NCBI GenBank assembly: GCA_032622095.1
Contig: CP136063.1
Span: 32,802,987 to 32,866,986 of the forward strand
Length of the DNA: 64,000 bases
Origin: Siphonodentalium dalli
Lineage: Eukaryota > Mollusca > Scaphopoda > Gadilida > Siphonodentaliidae
Reading direction: 5' to 3'
The notes beneath the pieces were generated by a model. It was not told the DNA's origin. It made no database searches and saw only the letters and a list, made by a program, of their open reading frames with translations. A program made the translations under genes and the position numbers. Below, in pieces: positions 1-10,493 of this stretch (position 1 is its first letter; the number at the start of each line of letters is the position of its first letter).

Positions 1-88
1 ATTATATATGGCCTGGAGGTTTAATAATGATAACTCCATATAACCTATCCTATGAAAAAGTACTAAATTGATCAAAATCCGTTCAGTG

Positions 89-114
89 TATATATATATA
101 TATATATATATATA
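89..114. repeat. (TA)n microsatellite
   Basis: Uninterrupted alternating T and A over about 26 bases. It is a simple repeat with no other signal attached. Confidence 0.9.
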
Positions 115-218
115 ACGTGCGTTAGCCATGCCCAGGGTAGGGATTCGTGGAAAAATCGAGCCTGGTGCATGCATTCCGCATCTATCAACTTGGGGGAGAA
201 AAATTAGTATGCAGCCAA

Positions 219-275
219 CACGTGACTTGATGACGTTTTATCACGTGACCTGATGACGTTTTATCACGTGACTTG
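219..275. repeat. 23-bp tandem repeat with CACGTG and TGACG motifs
   Basis: Two and a half direct copies of a 23-bp unit. Each full unit carries an E-box-like CACGTG and a TGATGACG element. The DNA immediately after it (276-400) is rich in short ACAACATTGTTGT-like palindromes. No gene is apparent nearby, so a regulatory role is not supported beyond the motif content. Confidence 0.7.
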
Positions 276-1470
276 TTGTACAACTAATTCGCCGTGTGCA
301 GTCACAACATTGTTGTATAACATTTGTTGTGTCATTTTGTTGTAGCGTGTGTGGACGCTTACAACAATGTTGTACAAAAATGTTCCGACATGTGCGCCCG
401 GCTTTATGTTGAAGTTATAGTTTTTCACATTTGAATGCCAAAACAATGCCATAATCCTGTTTCAAAGTCACTTTTCTGGTACAAAAAGCTTTTTAGCTCA
501 CATCTATTGGTGTCCCCCCCCCCCCTCTACTCTACATTTTATCTCTACTTTTCCACCTCCTTAATTATCGATCTATTTAATAGATAATTAATTAATTGTT
601 AATTCGCCATCATAATATATTTTGTAATACGACCCTGCCTAACTATGCTTAAAAGCCATGTCCTGATTGGCCAGTGGCCCGAGTTACCATGGCTATCTCG
701 TTCCAGTTTTGTGGTACAATTCTACTTTTTCCAATTGTACCACGAAAAAAATCGGTTTATTCAGATCGCCGCACGCGACTTTTCCCGTCTTTTCTAACTC
801 CGCGCAAACGGGGCATCAACGGAGTACACCCGCACCCGTAACACTTTGAATCTTGACAATCTTGCGAATTTTCTAGTGATTTGTCGCTTGAAAGTAGTTT
901 GGTTGCCAATGAATATGGTCCAGATGATGTTATGGTATATTGATATATGTTTCGACCACAGGAAGTTACTTAATAAGTATATTAAATGACAAAATAAATC
1001 GGTAAAATCGTATTTTCCATGGGGCCGGGCTGTGCATTCGTCGATTCGTATCTCGATCATATTCGATATTTCGGAATCAAGTTGAAAATGAAAGCGTTTG
1101 TTCACCAGAAGGGAAATAAGATTAGTTTAATAAACTAGATCATTTAGATCGCTTTGTGTAAGGAAAATGGTCCATAGTCGATGACCATATTCATGTTGTC
1201 CCAACAAAATCCAACACAGAAATGACCGCAATCGTGTTTCCTGTACAATTTAAATGAAAGGCACGGGCTCCGCTGAAAACACATCCTATTTTAGCCAATC
1301 ACAACGAGTTTTTACGCAAACAAATTACCAGGAGTACTCCGTGCAAAGAAATCGAGTACGCCCAATAAGAATTACACCACGAACTGTTTTCTCATCTGAG
1401 ACCGAAAAAACACAGTATTTTGTTGCCTATTCAGTCGAATTACGACCAGAAACTTTCAGTCGTATTACAA
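276..1470. other. intergenic, no supported gene
   Basis: Holds short palindromes around ACAACATTGTTGTA (about 300-375), a C-rich run near 514-527, and a small hairpin near 710-745 (GTGGTACAATT pairing with AATTGTACCAC). The ORFs here are short, lack recognisable domains and were not called. Confidence 0.6.
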
Positions 1471-1587
1471 AAGAAATAAATACACGGTGTATCGGTGTGT
1501 ATGGTCAAGTTATACCACAAAAAAACTGATTGTAGGACTCCGCTACAACTTGACCATACACACCGATACACCGTGTATTTATTTCTT
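1471..1587. repeat. perfect 41-bp inverted repeat (hairpin)
   Basis: The arm 1471-1511 is the exact reverse complement of 1547-1587, with a 35-base spacer. A transcript of either strand could form a 41-bp perfect stem. It overlaps a short open frame (1254-1529) with no recognisable domain. Perfect pairing over this length suggests recent origin, for example by template switching, or maintenance as a structured RNA. Which of these applies cannot be told from sequence alone. Confidence 0.9.
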
Positions 1588-1648
1588 AAATAAATCACAC
1601 TCACACACAACATAAAACATTACTTCACGGAGCTGGATCCCCGATTTT

Positions 1649-1700
1649 GAAGATCCCCCGAAGATACCCGAACCTGGTCGGCAGTACTCGGGGGATCTTC
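1649..1700. repeat. short inverted repeat, GAAGATCCCCCGA family
   Basis: GAAGATCCCCCG at 1649-1660 pairs with CGGGGGATCTTC at 1689-1700. The same sequence recurs in the 5.4-kb insertion, near 26450-26465 in this orientation and twice in the opposite orientation at about 27185-27245. It is therefore a dispersed repeat family. Confidence 0.7.
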
Positions 1701-2214
1701 AATAGTGGTGATCAGCCTACTTGCGCAAGAATAAACGGCAAGGAATAATGACCGGATAACATACAGTCGTAAATATCAGAGCCTTTGTTCATATTATAAG
1801 GCGTTGTTCATAACATATAACGTGTATGGCGACGAGTGTTTTTGGATGATGCCAGATAAGCACCCTCGACAACGTTATGTTGCGCTGGTATGTTAGCCGC
1901 CGATTTACCCAAATTACATACCCAGACACAACTTGAAGCTCCATGCAAAGTCCCCTACCCATGATTTACAGATGCCTGCACACGTAATGCGAAGAAATGT
2001 CGCATTTATTTGATATGTTTGTAGTTTATAACTCATTTTTGAACCATTCTGAGAAACTGAACTGTCCATATTCATTTGAAAATAGCCTAGATCAAGCCAG
2101 AATGAATTGTAACTGGCAAAAAAATTCAATACAAAATGTTTGATTTAATACACTTGCCGGCAGCTTTCCCACATCGCACAGCCAGGAGTTGAACTCTGTT
2201 TTGCAACTTTACCC
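1701..2214. other. intergenic, nothing recognised
   Basis: No domain-bearing ORF, no clear repeat and no RNA gene was seen. A 71-codon open frame on the minus strand has no recognisable features. Confidence 0.5.
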
Positions 2215-2223
2215 CGATAACAC

Positions 2224-3305
2224 GGTATGCGGCTTATACGGTCCCTGGCTCTTACGGACCCTGGCTCTTACGGACCCTGGCTTTTACGGACCACCGGCTG
2301 ATACGGACCCTGGCTTATACGGACCCCGGCTGATACGGACCTCAATTAAAATATGCAATTTTCAAGCTTATATCTATGAATTTAATATATAATTATGATT
2401 GTCTTTTCACATATATATCTGTATTAATTGAGAATTTCGGTGATTTTTTTTTGGTGATTTTCAAACTTATATTTATGAATTTAACCGATTTTTTTCAAAC
2501 TTATATTTATGAATTTAATATATAATTATGATTGTCTTTTCACACGTATATCTGTATTAATTGAGAATTTCGGTGAATTTTTTTTGGTGATTTTCAAATT
2601 TATATTTATGAATTTAACCGATTTTTTTCAAACTTATATTTATGAATTTAATATATAATTATGATTGTCTTTTCACACATATATCTGTATTAATTGAGAA
2701 TTTATGTGATGTTCTGATTTGAAAAAGCATTTATTAAATCGTGTTGTATAAACACGCGCGTGTGATCCCTTTATGGCGTTGTATAAACAGACACGCGGTG
2801 ATAAATGGTCAGTGAATGGTGATCAGGATGAATCCACTGAGTTTGATTTGTTATGAAAACATGTTAGTAAAAACACAACTGGTATATATTCAACTGATTT
2901 ATTTTTGACTAGCATAATTCCACAATGCCTGCATTGAACCTGAATGTTCTACTTGAGAGCATAACAGCTACTACTCGTTGACGAGGATAACTGCAAGCAA
3001 ACTACTGAAATAAGCCGCCAAGCTGTACGTCCCAATTTAGATAATGTTCGTCTTATGTAACGTTGTTCCATTTTTGTTATCAGGTTTTTTTTGTTATCTC
3101 AGTATGTATGTTGTCAGTATTTTGATTTTATTTAAATAAACATAAAAAATAAAATTGTATACTTTAATTGAGGTCCGTATAAGCCAGGGTCCGTATAAGT
3201 CGAGGGTCCGTATAAGCCAGGGTCCGTATCAGCCGGTGGTCCGTAAAAGCCAGGGTCCGTATGAGCCAGGGTCCGTAAGAGCCAGGGTCCGTATCAGCCG
3301 GCATT
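2224..3305. mobile_element. non-autonomous inverted-repeat DNA element (MULE/foldback-like)
   Basis: The 1082-bp element is flanked by the 9-bp direct repeat CGATAACAC at 2215-2223 and 3306-3314. Its ends are inverted repeats of roughly 140 bp (about 2224-2360 and 3165-3305), each built from tandem 17-19 bp subunits such as TACGGACCCTGGCT. The interior holds a 133-bp tandem repeat and AT-rich DNA, with no transposase. A 9-bp target duplication with long, internally repetitive terminal inverted repeats is typical of Mutator-like foldback elements. The class assignment is inference; the element boundaries are seen directly. Confidence 0.8.
2345..2702. repeat. 133-bp tandem repeat inside the inverted-repeat element
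   Basis: The anchor TATATCTGTATTAATTGAG recurs at about 2414, 2547 and 2680, giving a 133-bp period and about 2.6 copies. The units share AT-rich text such as AATTTAATATATAATTATG. Confidence 0.8.
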
Positions 3306-3544
3306 CGATAACACAATACTTGGCTGTTGGGCTTCTATCGCCCAATACATATCTCCATTCTACAAAACCAGATTTTAAATTTTACTTCCGAGAAACAAAG
3401 TAAATATGTGTTGTAGACTATAAGTTAGTGTAACGGATTTATTTTGCATCTGCGTAACAAAGGTAGATCGTCCTTTTAATTGGCCAATGAAATTTCTTTT
3501 TACCCTCGATGCTACAGTGTCGAATATAAAACAGAGCAATATGG

Positions 3545-4912
3545 ATGCAGGAAAATATTCAGATAGGCCTATTACAATATCTGAATCCACATACATGTAT
3601 TAGATGGGATAGTTTATTTTGTGGAAATATGACTGCACATATAAATATAATCCACGCTGGTGATCAACGTTTCCAAAGCGATATCTGCGAAAAATCAAGC
3701 ACCCAGGCGGAACACAAAGTTCTACACACAAATGACCACTCACAATTTGAGTGTGATATTTGTGGGAAAGTTTTCATATGCTCTAGACATCTGACCAGAC
3801 ATAAGATAATCCATACAGGTGACCGGCCATATCAGTGTGATATATGTGAGAAATCCTTCACTCATTCAAGTACTCTGACACAACATAGGAATGTCCACAT
3901 AGGCGACCGGCCATATCAGTGCGATATATGTGAGAAATCGTTCAGTCAATCAAGTTATCTGACGCAACATAGGATAATCCATACAGGTGACGGCCCATAC
4001 AAGTGTGATATATGTGGGAAAGTATTCACAAAATCTGGACATCTGACTGAACATAAGAGAATCCACACAGGTGATCGTCCGTATCAGTGCGATATATGTG
4101 AGAAATCGTTTGCTCGTTTAAGTCATCTGAAGCAACATATGATAATCCATAAAGGTGGTGGCGCACACAAGTGTGATATATGCGTGAAAGTATTCGCACG
4201 TTCTGGAGATCTGACTGTACATAAGAGAAAGCACTCAGGTGACCGTCCGCATCAATGCGATATATGTCAGAAATCGTTCGCTCAGTCAAGTACACTGACA
4301 CAACATATGATAATCCACTCAGGTGATCGTCCGTATCAGTGCGATATATGTCAGAAATCGTTCGCTCGGTCACGTACTCTGACACAACATAGGAATGTCC
4401 ATATAGGCGACCGGCCATATCAGTGCGATATATGTGAGAAATCGTTCGCCGACTCGAGTAATCTATCGGGGCACAAGAGAATCCACACAGGTGACCTGCC
4501 ATATCAGTGCGATATATGTCAGAAATCGTTCAGTCAATCAAGTTATCTGACGAAACATAAGAAAATCCACACAGATGATCGCTTGTATCAGTGTGATATT
4601 TGTGAGAAATACTTCGCTCGGTCAAATTATCTGAAGCAACATAGGATAATCCATACAGGCGATAGCTCGCATAAGTGTGATATATGCAGAAAAGTATTCG
4701 CACAATCTGGCGGTCTTACTGTTCATAGGAGAATACACACAGGTGATCGTCCGTATCAGTGTGATATATGTGAGAAATCGTTCGCTCGTTCTGGACATCT
4801 GACTGAACATAAGAGAATTCACACTGGTGATCGGGCATATCGGTGTAATATATGTCCGAAATCCTTCACAGGATCAAGTAAACTGGTGAGACACAAACTA
4901 ATTCACACATGA
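3545..4912 (+). CDS. C2H2 zinc-finger protein, 14 fingers
   Basis: Encodes 455 residues from an ATG at 3545. After about 70 residues that include one degenerate finger (DICEKSSTQ, second cysteine kept but first lost), there are 14 canonical Cys2His2 fingers of 28 residues. They are joined by H(T/S/I)GDRPYQCDIC-type linkers, the hallmark of tandem DNA-binding zinc-finger proteins. Helix positions vary between fingers (SSTLTQH, SGHLTEH, SSNLSGH and others), consistent with sequence-specific DNA binding in the nucleus; the target is unknown. No KRAB, BTB, SCAN or other effector domain is seen in this exon, so an upstream exon may exist. The ORF stops right after a finger's terminal histidine and threonine, while finger-coding sequence continues downstream, so this stop is probably a derived truncation. 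Confidence 0.85.
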   Translation: MQENIQIGLLQYLNPHTCIRWDSLFCGNMTAHINIIHAGDQRFQSDICEKSSTQAEHKVLHTNDHSQFECDICGKVFICSRHLTRHKIIHTGDRPYQCDICEKSFTHSSTLTQHRNVHIGDRPYQCDICEKSFSQSSYLTQHRIIHTGDGPYKCDICGKVFTKSGHLTEHKRIHTGDRPYQCDICEKSFARLSHLKQHMIIHKGGGAHKCDICVKVFARSGDLTVHKRKHSGDRPHQCDICQKSFAQSSTLTQHMIIHSGDRPYQCDICQKSFARSRTLTQHRNVHIGDRPYQCDICEKSFADSSNLSGHKRIHTGDLPYQCDICQKSFSQSSYLTKHKKIHTDDRLYQCDICEKYFARSNYLKQHRIIHTGDSSHKCDICRKVFAQSGGLTVHRRIHTGDRPYQCDICEKSFARSGHLTEHKRIHTGDRAYRCNICPKSFTGSSKLVRHKLIHT

Positions 4913-5205
4913 GACTGCCCACACAAGTGTGATGTCTGTAAGAAGTTATTCGCACGTTCTGAGTATCTGATTGTGCTCAAGAGAATCCACATATAGGTGA
5001 TCGACCATTTAGTGCGATGTATGTGAGAAATCGTTCACAAACTCCGGTTATCTGACTCAACATGAGAGATTCCACATTGGTGATCGCCCGTATCAATGCG
5101 ACGTATGTAAGAAAAAGTTTACCCAGTTAAGTTCTCTGACGCGACATAGGAAAACTCATAAACATACAACAGCTCACAAAAGCGAGATGTATGCCGAAGA
5201 CTGTT
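4913..5205 (+). pseudogene. decayed C-terminal zinc fingers of the upstream gene
   Basis: Directly after the TGA at 4910-4912, the same frame reads a finger beginning HKCDVCKKLFARSEYL, whose first zinc-binding histidine position is lost (LIVLKRIHI), and then a second stop. After a one-base shift near 5010, two more fingers are readable (CDVCEKSFTNSGYLTQH and CDVCKKKFTQLSSLTRH), ending in a lysine- and histidine-rich tail. The ancestral protein therefore had about three more fingers. A stop plus an indel makes simple sequencing error less likely than real decay. Confidence 0.8.
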
Positions 5206-5620
5206 CGCAAGCTATGTACATCTGAATGTACATATAGTTACAGTCCACAAGCTATGGACATCTAAATATACATATACTGACAGCCCACAAGCAATGGATA
5301 TCTGAATGTAAATATAGTGATGCAGTCCACAAGCTGTGGACATCTGAATGTACATAATTATAGTGACAGCCCACAAGCTATCGATATCTGAATGTACATA
5401 ATTATACTGACAGCCCACAAGCTATGGATATCTGAATGTACATAATTATAGTGACAGCCCACAAGCTCTGTACATCTGAATGTAAATATAGTGACAGCCC
5501 ACAAGCTATGGACATCTGAATGTGCATATAGTGACAGCCCACAATCTATGGATACATGCATGTACATATAGTGACAGTCCACAAGCTATGGTCAGCTGAA
5601 TGTACATATAGTGACAGTAT
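5205..5620. repeat. 40-45 bp tandem array, about 10 copies
   Basis: Units begin CACAAGCTATGGACATCTGA and contain TGTACATATAGTGACAG; copies with an extra AATT give the longer length. The array starts exactly where zinc-finger homology ends, so it probably expanded from the gene's old 3' region. Open frames across it are repeat artefacts. Confidence 0.9.
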
Positions 5621-5631
5621 TGGGGATTAAG

Positions 5632-5770
5632 AGTGAGAGAGCGCAAGGGAGATAGAGAGAGAGGAGAGGAGAGAGATAGATAGATATAGAGAGAGATATA
5701 GAGAGAGATAGAGAGAGAGAGGAGATAGATAGAGAGAGAGAGAGCGCGAGAGAGAGAGAGAGAGAGAGCG
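5632..5770. repeat. GA/GATA-rich simple repeat
   Basis: Purine-rich run of GAGA and GATAGATA. It abuts the left terminal repeat of the next element, which may have inserted beside it. Confidence 0.9.
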
Positions 5771-6109
5771 AGCTGTAATAGTCCAGCAGAACTGGGGTCT
5801 AACCCAAAATTCTCTGTTAAAGTTTTTATCTCTGTTGATAATGTATCACGGGGATGTCTCTATTTATATTCCGGTTGAGGTGGATGTGTAACCTGTGGGG
5901 AACTTTTTTTTATGCAAGATGGCCGCTGAGTGCCCAAACGTCCTAAATAGTGTGTATACCTTGACCATGTCAGCGGCAATTCCGTATCAATAACATCATA
6001 TATGGCAGCAGAAATAGGATACGATGTATCCATTATAAAGAATTATAATGACATATGTAAATCAGCATTGGTGTATTGAATAAAGAATGTACCTAGAATA
6101 GTCAGTGTA

Positions 6110-9100
6110 TGTCACCAGTATCTTCCTCGTCATGTCGATGTGTCAGCTCGTTCATACACCGATTGTGCCCCTCTCACGAACAGAACGCCGTGCAAGTTAA
6201 ACCCGCGCGCCTACAGCCACAACGTTTGGTCATGCAAGGGACATTTTAAGCACAACAACATCTAATGAGTTTTAGTATAGTCTCAGAAGCTAGTGGTTTC
6301 CGAGTTTGGACAACGGTTGGGACGAGTGATCCGTTTACTCTCGACCAGCTATAATCCGTTGGATTTAGGTAAGCAGGTGTGTCATCAAGCGCATGTATCC
6401 ATACACATACACATAAGTGGGTGCGTTTAATATTTATCCATATTACAGCATCGTCAGTTGGAGGTAGAGATTTCAGTTTTGGCGCTTCCGTCGAGCATCT
6501 GTGCTTGATTGGCAATTTGGTTGTCCATATCAATCCAAAAAATTAGCCGCATCTATAATTCTGTCTATTGAAACGGATGGAACACCAATATATGTTAGAT
6601 TGCGACTTCCAACTTTGAGAATCTTAAGGGTAGTACATTTGCCTATACCATATAGAACCGCGACAGTATCACATCATATGAGTCCATGCATTGCTAAAGG
6701 TCACGAGCGATATGCATGTGAGCTTTGAGCGTTTCATTGATGTGTATTGTGTTCCGTCCCTTTGTCGGTGATACCACCAGTACATGGCCGGATAAATCAC
6801 CGTGATAAAGGAAATGGAATAGCATTACAAATATGTCGGTGTCATCTGCTACAACTAACGATGTTTGGGCTGCTACTCTCGCAACCTGCTGAACAATAAC
6901 AGTATCTCCATCTTCATGGGTCGATCTAAGATCACGCCCATAGATACATATACCCTTATTACTCGCTATAGGAATAGGATCCTTTCCCGTTACTAAGTCG
7001 TTGATTTGTATTGGCAAAACATTCCTCCTGGTGCACCTGGATATCATTAACAATCATGTCAATAAGCTGTGATATGTTGTCACTCACTGTCAAGATAACT
7101 TCTTGTGGGGATAACCTCGTGTTTTGCTTGATGTGAAGACTCTGCCTCCCCTTTGTCTCGGGCTAATCGCGTCGATTCTTTGATGCTGAGTTTATTATAC
7201 CTATCGAATATCAAGTAATACATATGTTTTCTATGTCAGTGTTGCAAGTATATAAGCCGAAATTCATCAAGGAAATCTTGCATTACCCCAAGCGATGGCC
7301 ATCGTACTGTCCATAATATTGCACAGCCGTCTAGGAAGGTTGCATGGCTGGCACCGCCCTTTGGTACGTCATCTATGATGTCAACACGCAACGCATTCTT
7401 CAGGTTTGATTTGGACTTAGCTTCTTTCATATGTCCGTTAGACTCAAGCATTGAAGGTGGATAGGGCGATAGCTCATACGAAAGGATGTCATCAATATCC
7501 AAGCTCCTCGTACTATTCTTCAATCCCATTGCCCTCGCATAAATCACTTCTCTGTCAACAATGCGTAATTGTTTTCACGTTCCGGATTATTGTCTCATGG
7601 AAACTGGACGGCCAACCTTTTTTCGAAATTTATCATCTGTTCTCGTCCAAGTTCCACGACCTTATCTACATCGACGGAGGACTTGTCCGGACTCCACATT
7701 AGCGATCTCTTGTGGATGCTGCCCCGGATCAAGTGGGCCAATGCACAGCTCCAGCTTATGTTTTAGTGAATCTCGATCAGCCTTGTCAACCTTTATTCTT
7801 GAACTTGATACTTCTTTATGGCATGTCTGAGTGCATTCGTCTCCCTCCTCTCGCACGCAATCCAAATCGTATATCGGGCAATTGCGTGTATTCAAACTGT
7901 ATCCCCATGTGCGAACACTCTCTGGTTTCAGTGTGATGGCGATTATATCTGAGCGTCCAAGACCACACCACTGTTGTGGTGCATAGTGTGCTAACCCTTC
8001 GTGAATGGCGTCTGAACATCACCCGGTAGTGATTCCACTGACAGCAGGTAATATAGTGCATATCTGACATAATGAGTGTATCCACTTGGGAGGATCTATT
8101 CCTTGAAATATGGTGCTCTACCGATATTTTGAGCAATTTTTATCGTGACATTCCGGTGCTTTACTGGGGATTTTTATTTACGCCGCACAAAAGTGAAGAA
8201 AAATTACAGACTATGTAAGTATATCGCAGGTTTCTTTTAACCAATCGATTATTTATATTGATGTTCACATTGATATATGAGAAAATGTAAGAAATCCCAT
8301 TGGAATGCCCGTAAATCGACATTTTATAATTATATTTTACAGAGTGCTCAGTGCTCTCCCAATAGTCAAGTGCTCTCTCCAGGATCATATATTGTGCCAT
8401 AACAAGCAAAAAAGCGAATAAATACTAAATATTATGCGTTGATTAGGGGTAATAAACTTAATATGTTATTTTGCGTCGCATATACGTCCATAAAGGCATA
8501 CGTTCTTCGTTTAATCGCGTATTTCAGGGTAGCAACCGCAATGGCGAGTACATGTATATGAATGAACTGTGTAATCTATAATTATTTCCATGTGTTCTAT
8601 TGGATAAAACTGATAACAAACGCTGAATTCTTGTTCAGTAAATGATTCTCGAACGTATTTTTATTGTGTAACTGTAATTGTGGCCAATCGGAATGTGACA
8701 TAGTTGGTTGGTTTATGGCAATTAATAGGTCATTATCCTTGTTATATCCCTAACAGAAAATATTGCACCATTGTTCACAAATAGTATGTAATATAGTAGA
8801 TATAGTTTATTAAGTTAACTATTTTGTCAGCATAAGCGTATTGTAAAAATAATTGACTTTATATTAACTACAGAAACGGGTGAGCTACTTCATTTGTATC
8901 CCGGCATGTCTTGTATTATAATTCCTGAACAAATAATCACCAATGTGGCTTTATACGAGGTAGTTTTAGTAGGATTTCAGCACCGAAACAACGATTGTTC
9001 AACTCACAAAGCACCTGAATGACTCAGTAAACCACCGGAATACACATATGGACCTATTTTATGGTCGTTTTCTTCGATTTGGTATGTTATTAATGATATT

Positions 9101-9640
9101 TTCATGTTGCATTGACTTCAGGAATGTATTGAGGAACAGGCATTCACAGTTACATAATACAGTATTCAGTATTAAGTCGGTAATACGGCGTTGAAGTGAC
9201 GAATTTCCCCCCAAAAAAACGCAAAATATCGAGTAAGTTATTTATATTACTGGCAGTATACCAATATAGTGGCATAATATTACAACATATATTACTCACC
9301 TTCTTTGCCACGTCAATCCCGTATACATTCATCCAACATTACTAAAATGCGTGTTTATTACCCACGCATGTCATCTCTTTCGCACAATGAGCAAAATGTG
9401 ACACAACACTGGTATATTTGCTCGCTAAGATCGTAAATATTGCTCGGGAGAGCACCACATTTCCTTGAATAGATCCTCCCAGTGAGTGTATCCAGCTGCG
9501 AAGAAAGGAGCAACCATCTCTTCAACGGTGTCTAGATGGAGCGCCACACCGGCATTTTCAGTGCACTTCTCGTTGCTATTGCAAGCTTCTTTGTAACGAA
9601 ATTTGAATAAGCATTTCGACATATTTGACATATTTTTGTT
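6110..9640 (-). pseudogene. XPG/FEN-like nuclease with Cys-rich tail, broken transposase
   Basis: Read from high to low coordinates, the conserved blocks sit in shifting frames: LHLDTVEEMVAPFFAAGYTH (9495-9640); YVRYALYYLLSVESLPGDVQ (about 7990-8072); a KVDKADRDSLKHKLE block (about 7670-7780); YARAMGL and a DDILSYELSPYPPSMLESNG block ending in VRWPSLG (7236-7547); IFDRYNKLSIKESTRLAR (about 7120-7230); HEDGDTVIVQQVARVAA with ADDTDIFV (6800-6930); CDTVAVLYGIGK (about 6610-6670); LPPTDDA with DPTDYSW-like text (6320-6490); and a Cys-rich end CMTKRCGCRRAGLTC (about 6170-6240). Several frameshifts and in-frame stops separate these blocks, so no functional protein is made. The acidic motifs resemble metal-binding residues of XPG/PIN-type nucleases; that link is by family resemblance recalled, not computed. 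Confidence 0.65.
8085..9482. mobile_element. nested inverted-repeat DNA element, copy 1
   Basis: The 1398-bp element is flanked by the perfect 12-bp direct repeat TGAGTGTATCCA (8073-8084 and 9483-9494). Its ends are inverted repeats of about 45-60 bp: the left reads CTTGGGAGGATCTATTCCTT and the reverse complement of the right reads CTGGGAGGATCTATTCAAGG. It splits the transposase coding sequence between AAGYTH and YVRYALYY. No transposase ORF is seen inside. The true target duplication may be 9-12 bp, suggesting a Mutator-like element, but the class is unproven. Confidence 0.8.
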
Positions 9641-10061
9641 CTACATGCACATGGGAACACGTGACACGTATCATATTGGGTGTCACCATTGGGTCATTTT
9701 CCGAAAGTGTATATTTTCGTAACATGAAAGTGTAGATTGTATGACGGTCATTGTGTATAATCCCATGAAAGTAAGATGTTAACATTTCTGTGATCTGGTG
9801 TGTACATATGCACATAAACCAACGTTCTTATGTTATTTCCAACTTCTGGTTCTGAATAAAACATGATCACACCCATTTGGTCATATGTCGTTTTGGGGTA
9901 GGTTGTTGCAATCTTGAATATTTAAATTTCCCCAAGGTTTATAAGAGCACATCAGCCGGAAAATAGTTGCCGTGATCCTACTAACGAATTATTAGCCGAG
10001 AAAACAACTTTAACAGAGAACTTTGGGTTAGACCAAAATCCGGTACTTGGCTGCTAGACTA

Positions 10062-10493
10062 GCTTTCCAATACTTGTGTATATATTATTATTATTGAAGT
10101 AACGGTGTGTGTAGAAAGCTTGTCGCGTGAATGTTGTCGAATATGTCAATTCTCTCATCATAAACCTATTATGGTCAAGAAAACTGTATTATAACCGGAT
10201 ACTGGGCTGTAAAGATTTCAAGTGCAATTACATTTTTTAAACTATGTATTGCGATATCGTTCTATTCCGCACCCGCTGCTTAAGACCGCTTATTCAAACA
10301 CCTTTTTTCTGGACAGAAATATTTTTATTTTCATCTGTTGGTTTATTAACTTAACTGCATCGATTGTCTGTTCGATAAATTTAACTCTTTGGTGATATTT
10401 TCTGTTAGCTTTAGTCAGGTAATCTCATGTACGCCGAGTGATCATCTGATTCCGGACAGAAATATTACAGATACCGACCACGTACTTTGCATC
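10062..10493. other. spacer upstream of zinc-finger gene C1; empty insertion site
   Basis: Unique DNA shared with the second copy up to 10367. CATCGATTGT at 10358-10367 is the uninterrupted form of the site that carries a 5.4-kb insertion in copy 2. A pyrimidine-rich stretch ending TTTTCTGTTAGCTTTAG (about 10398-10414) looks like a splice acceptor, so an upstream exon of the zinc-finger gene may exist. Confidence 0.5.

Larger units (their letters stand above)
5779..10061 (-). mobile_element. decayed DNA transposon B1, XPG-nuclease type (Academ-like)
   Basis: The ends are imperfect inverted repeats. The left end (5779-5830) reads TAGTCCAGCAG ... GGTCTAACCCAAAATTCTC. The reverse complement of the right end (about 10005-10061) reads TAGTCTAGCAG ... 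GGTCTAACCCAAAGTTCTC, and both continue with TGTTAAAGTT. The minus strand between them encodes a broken protein with an XPG/FEN-like nuclease region and a cysteine-rich C-terminus. Academ superfamily transposons are described as encoding XPG nuclease plus a Cys8 zinc finger, so I assign it there by inference. No short target duplication was recognisable. A second element (8085-9482) is nested in it. The interior is shorter than a full Academ coding region would need. Confidence 0.6.

Noticed and set aside
4026-4822. Minus-strand ORFs opposite the zinc-finger gene
   Set aside because: They are shadows of the repeated finger codons on the plus strand.
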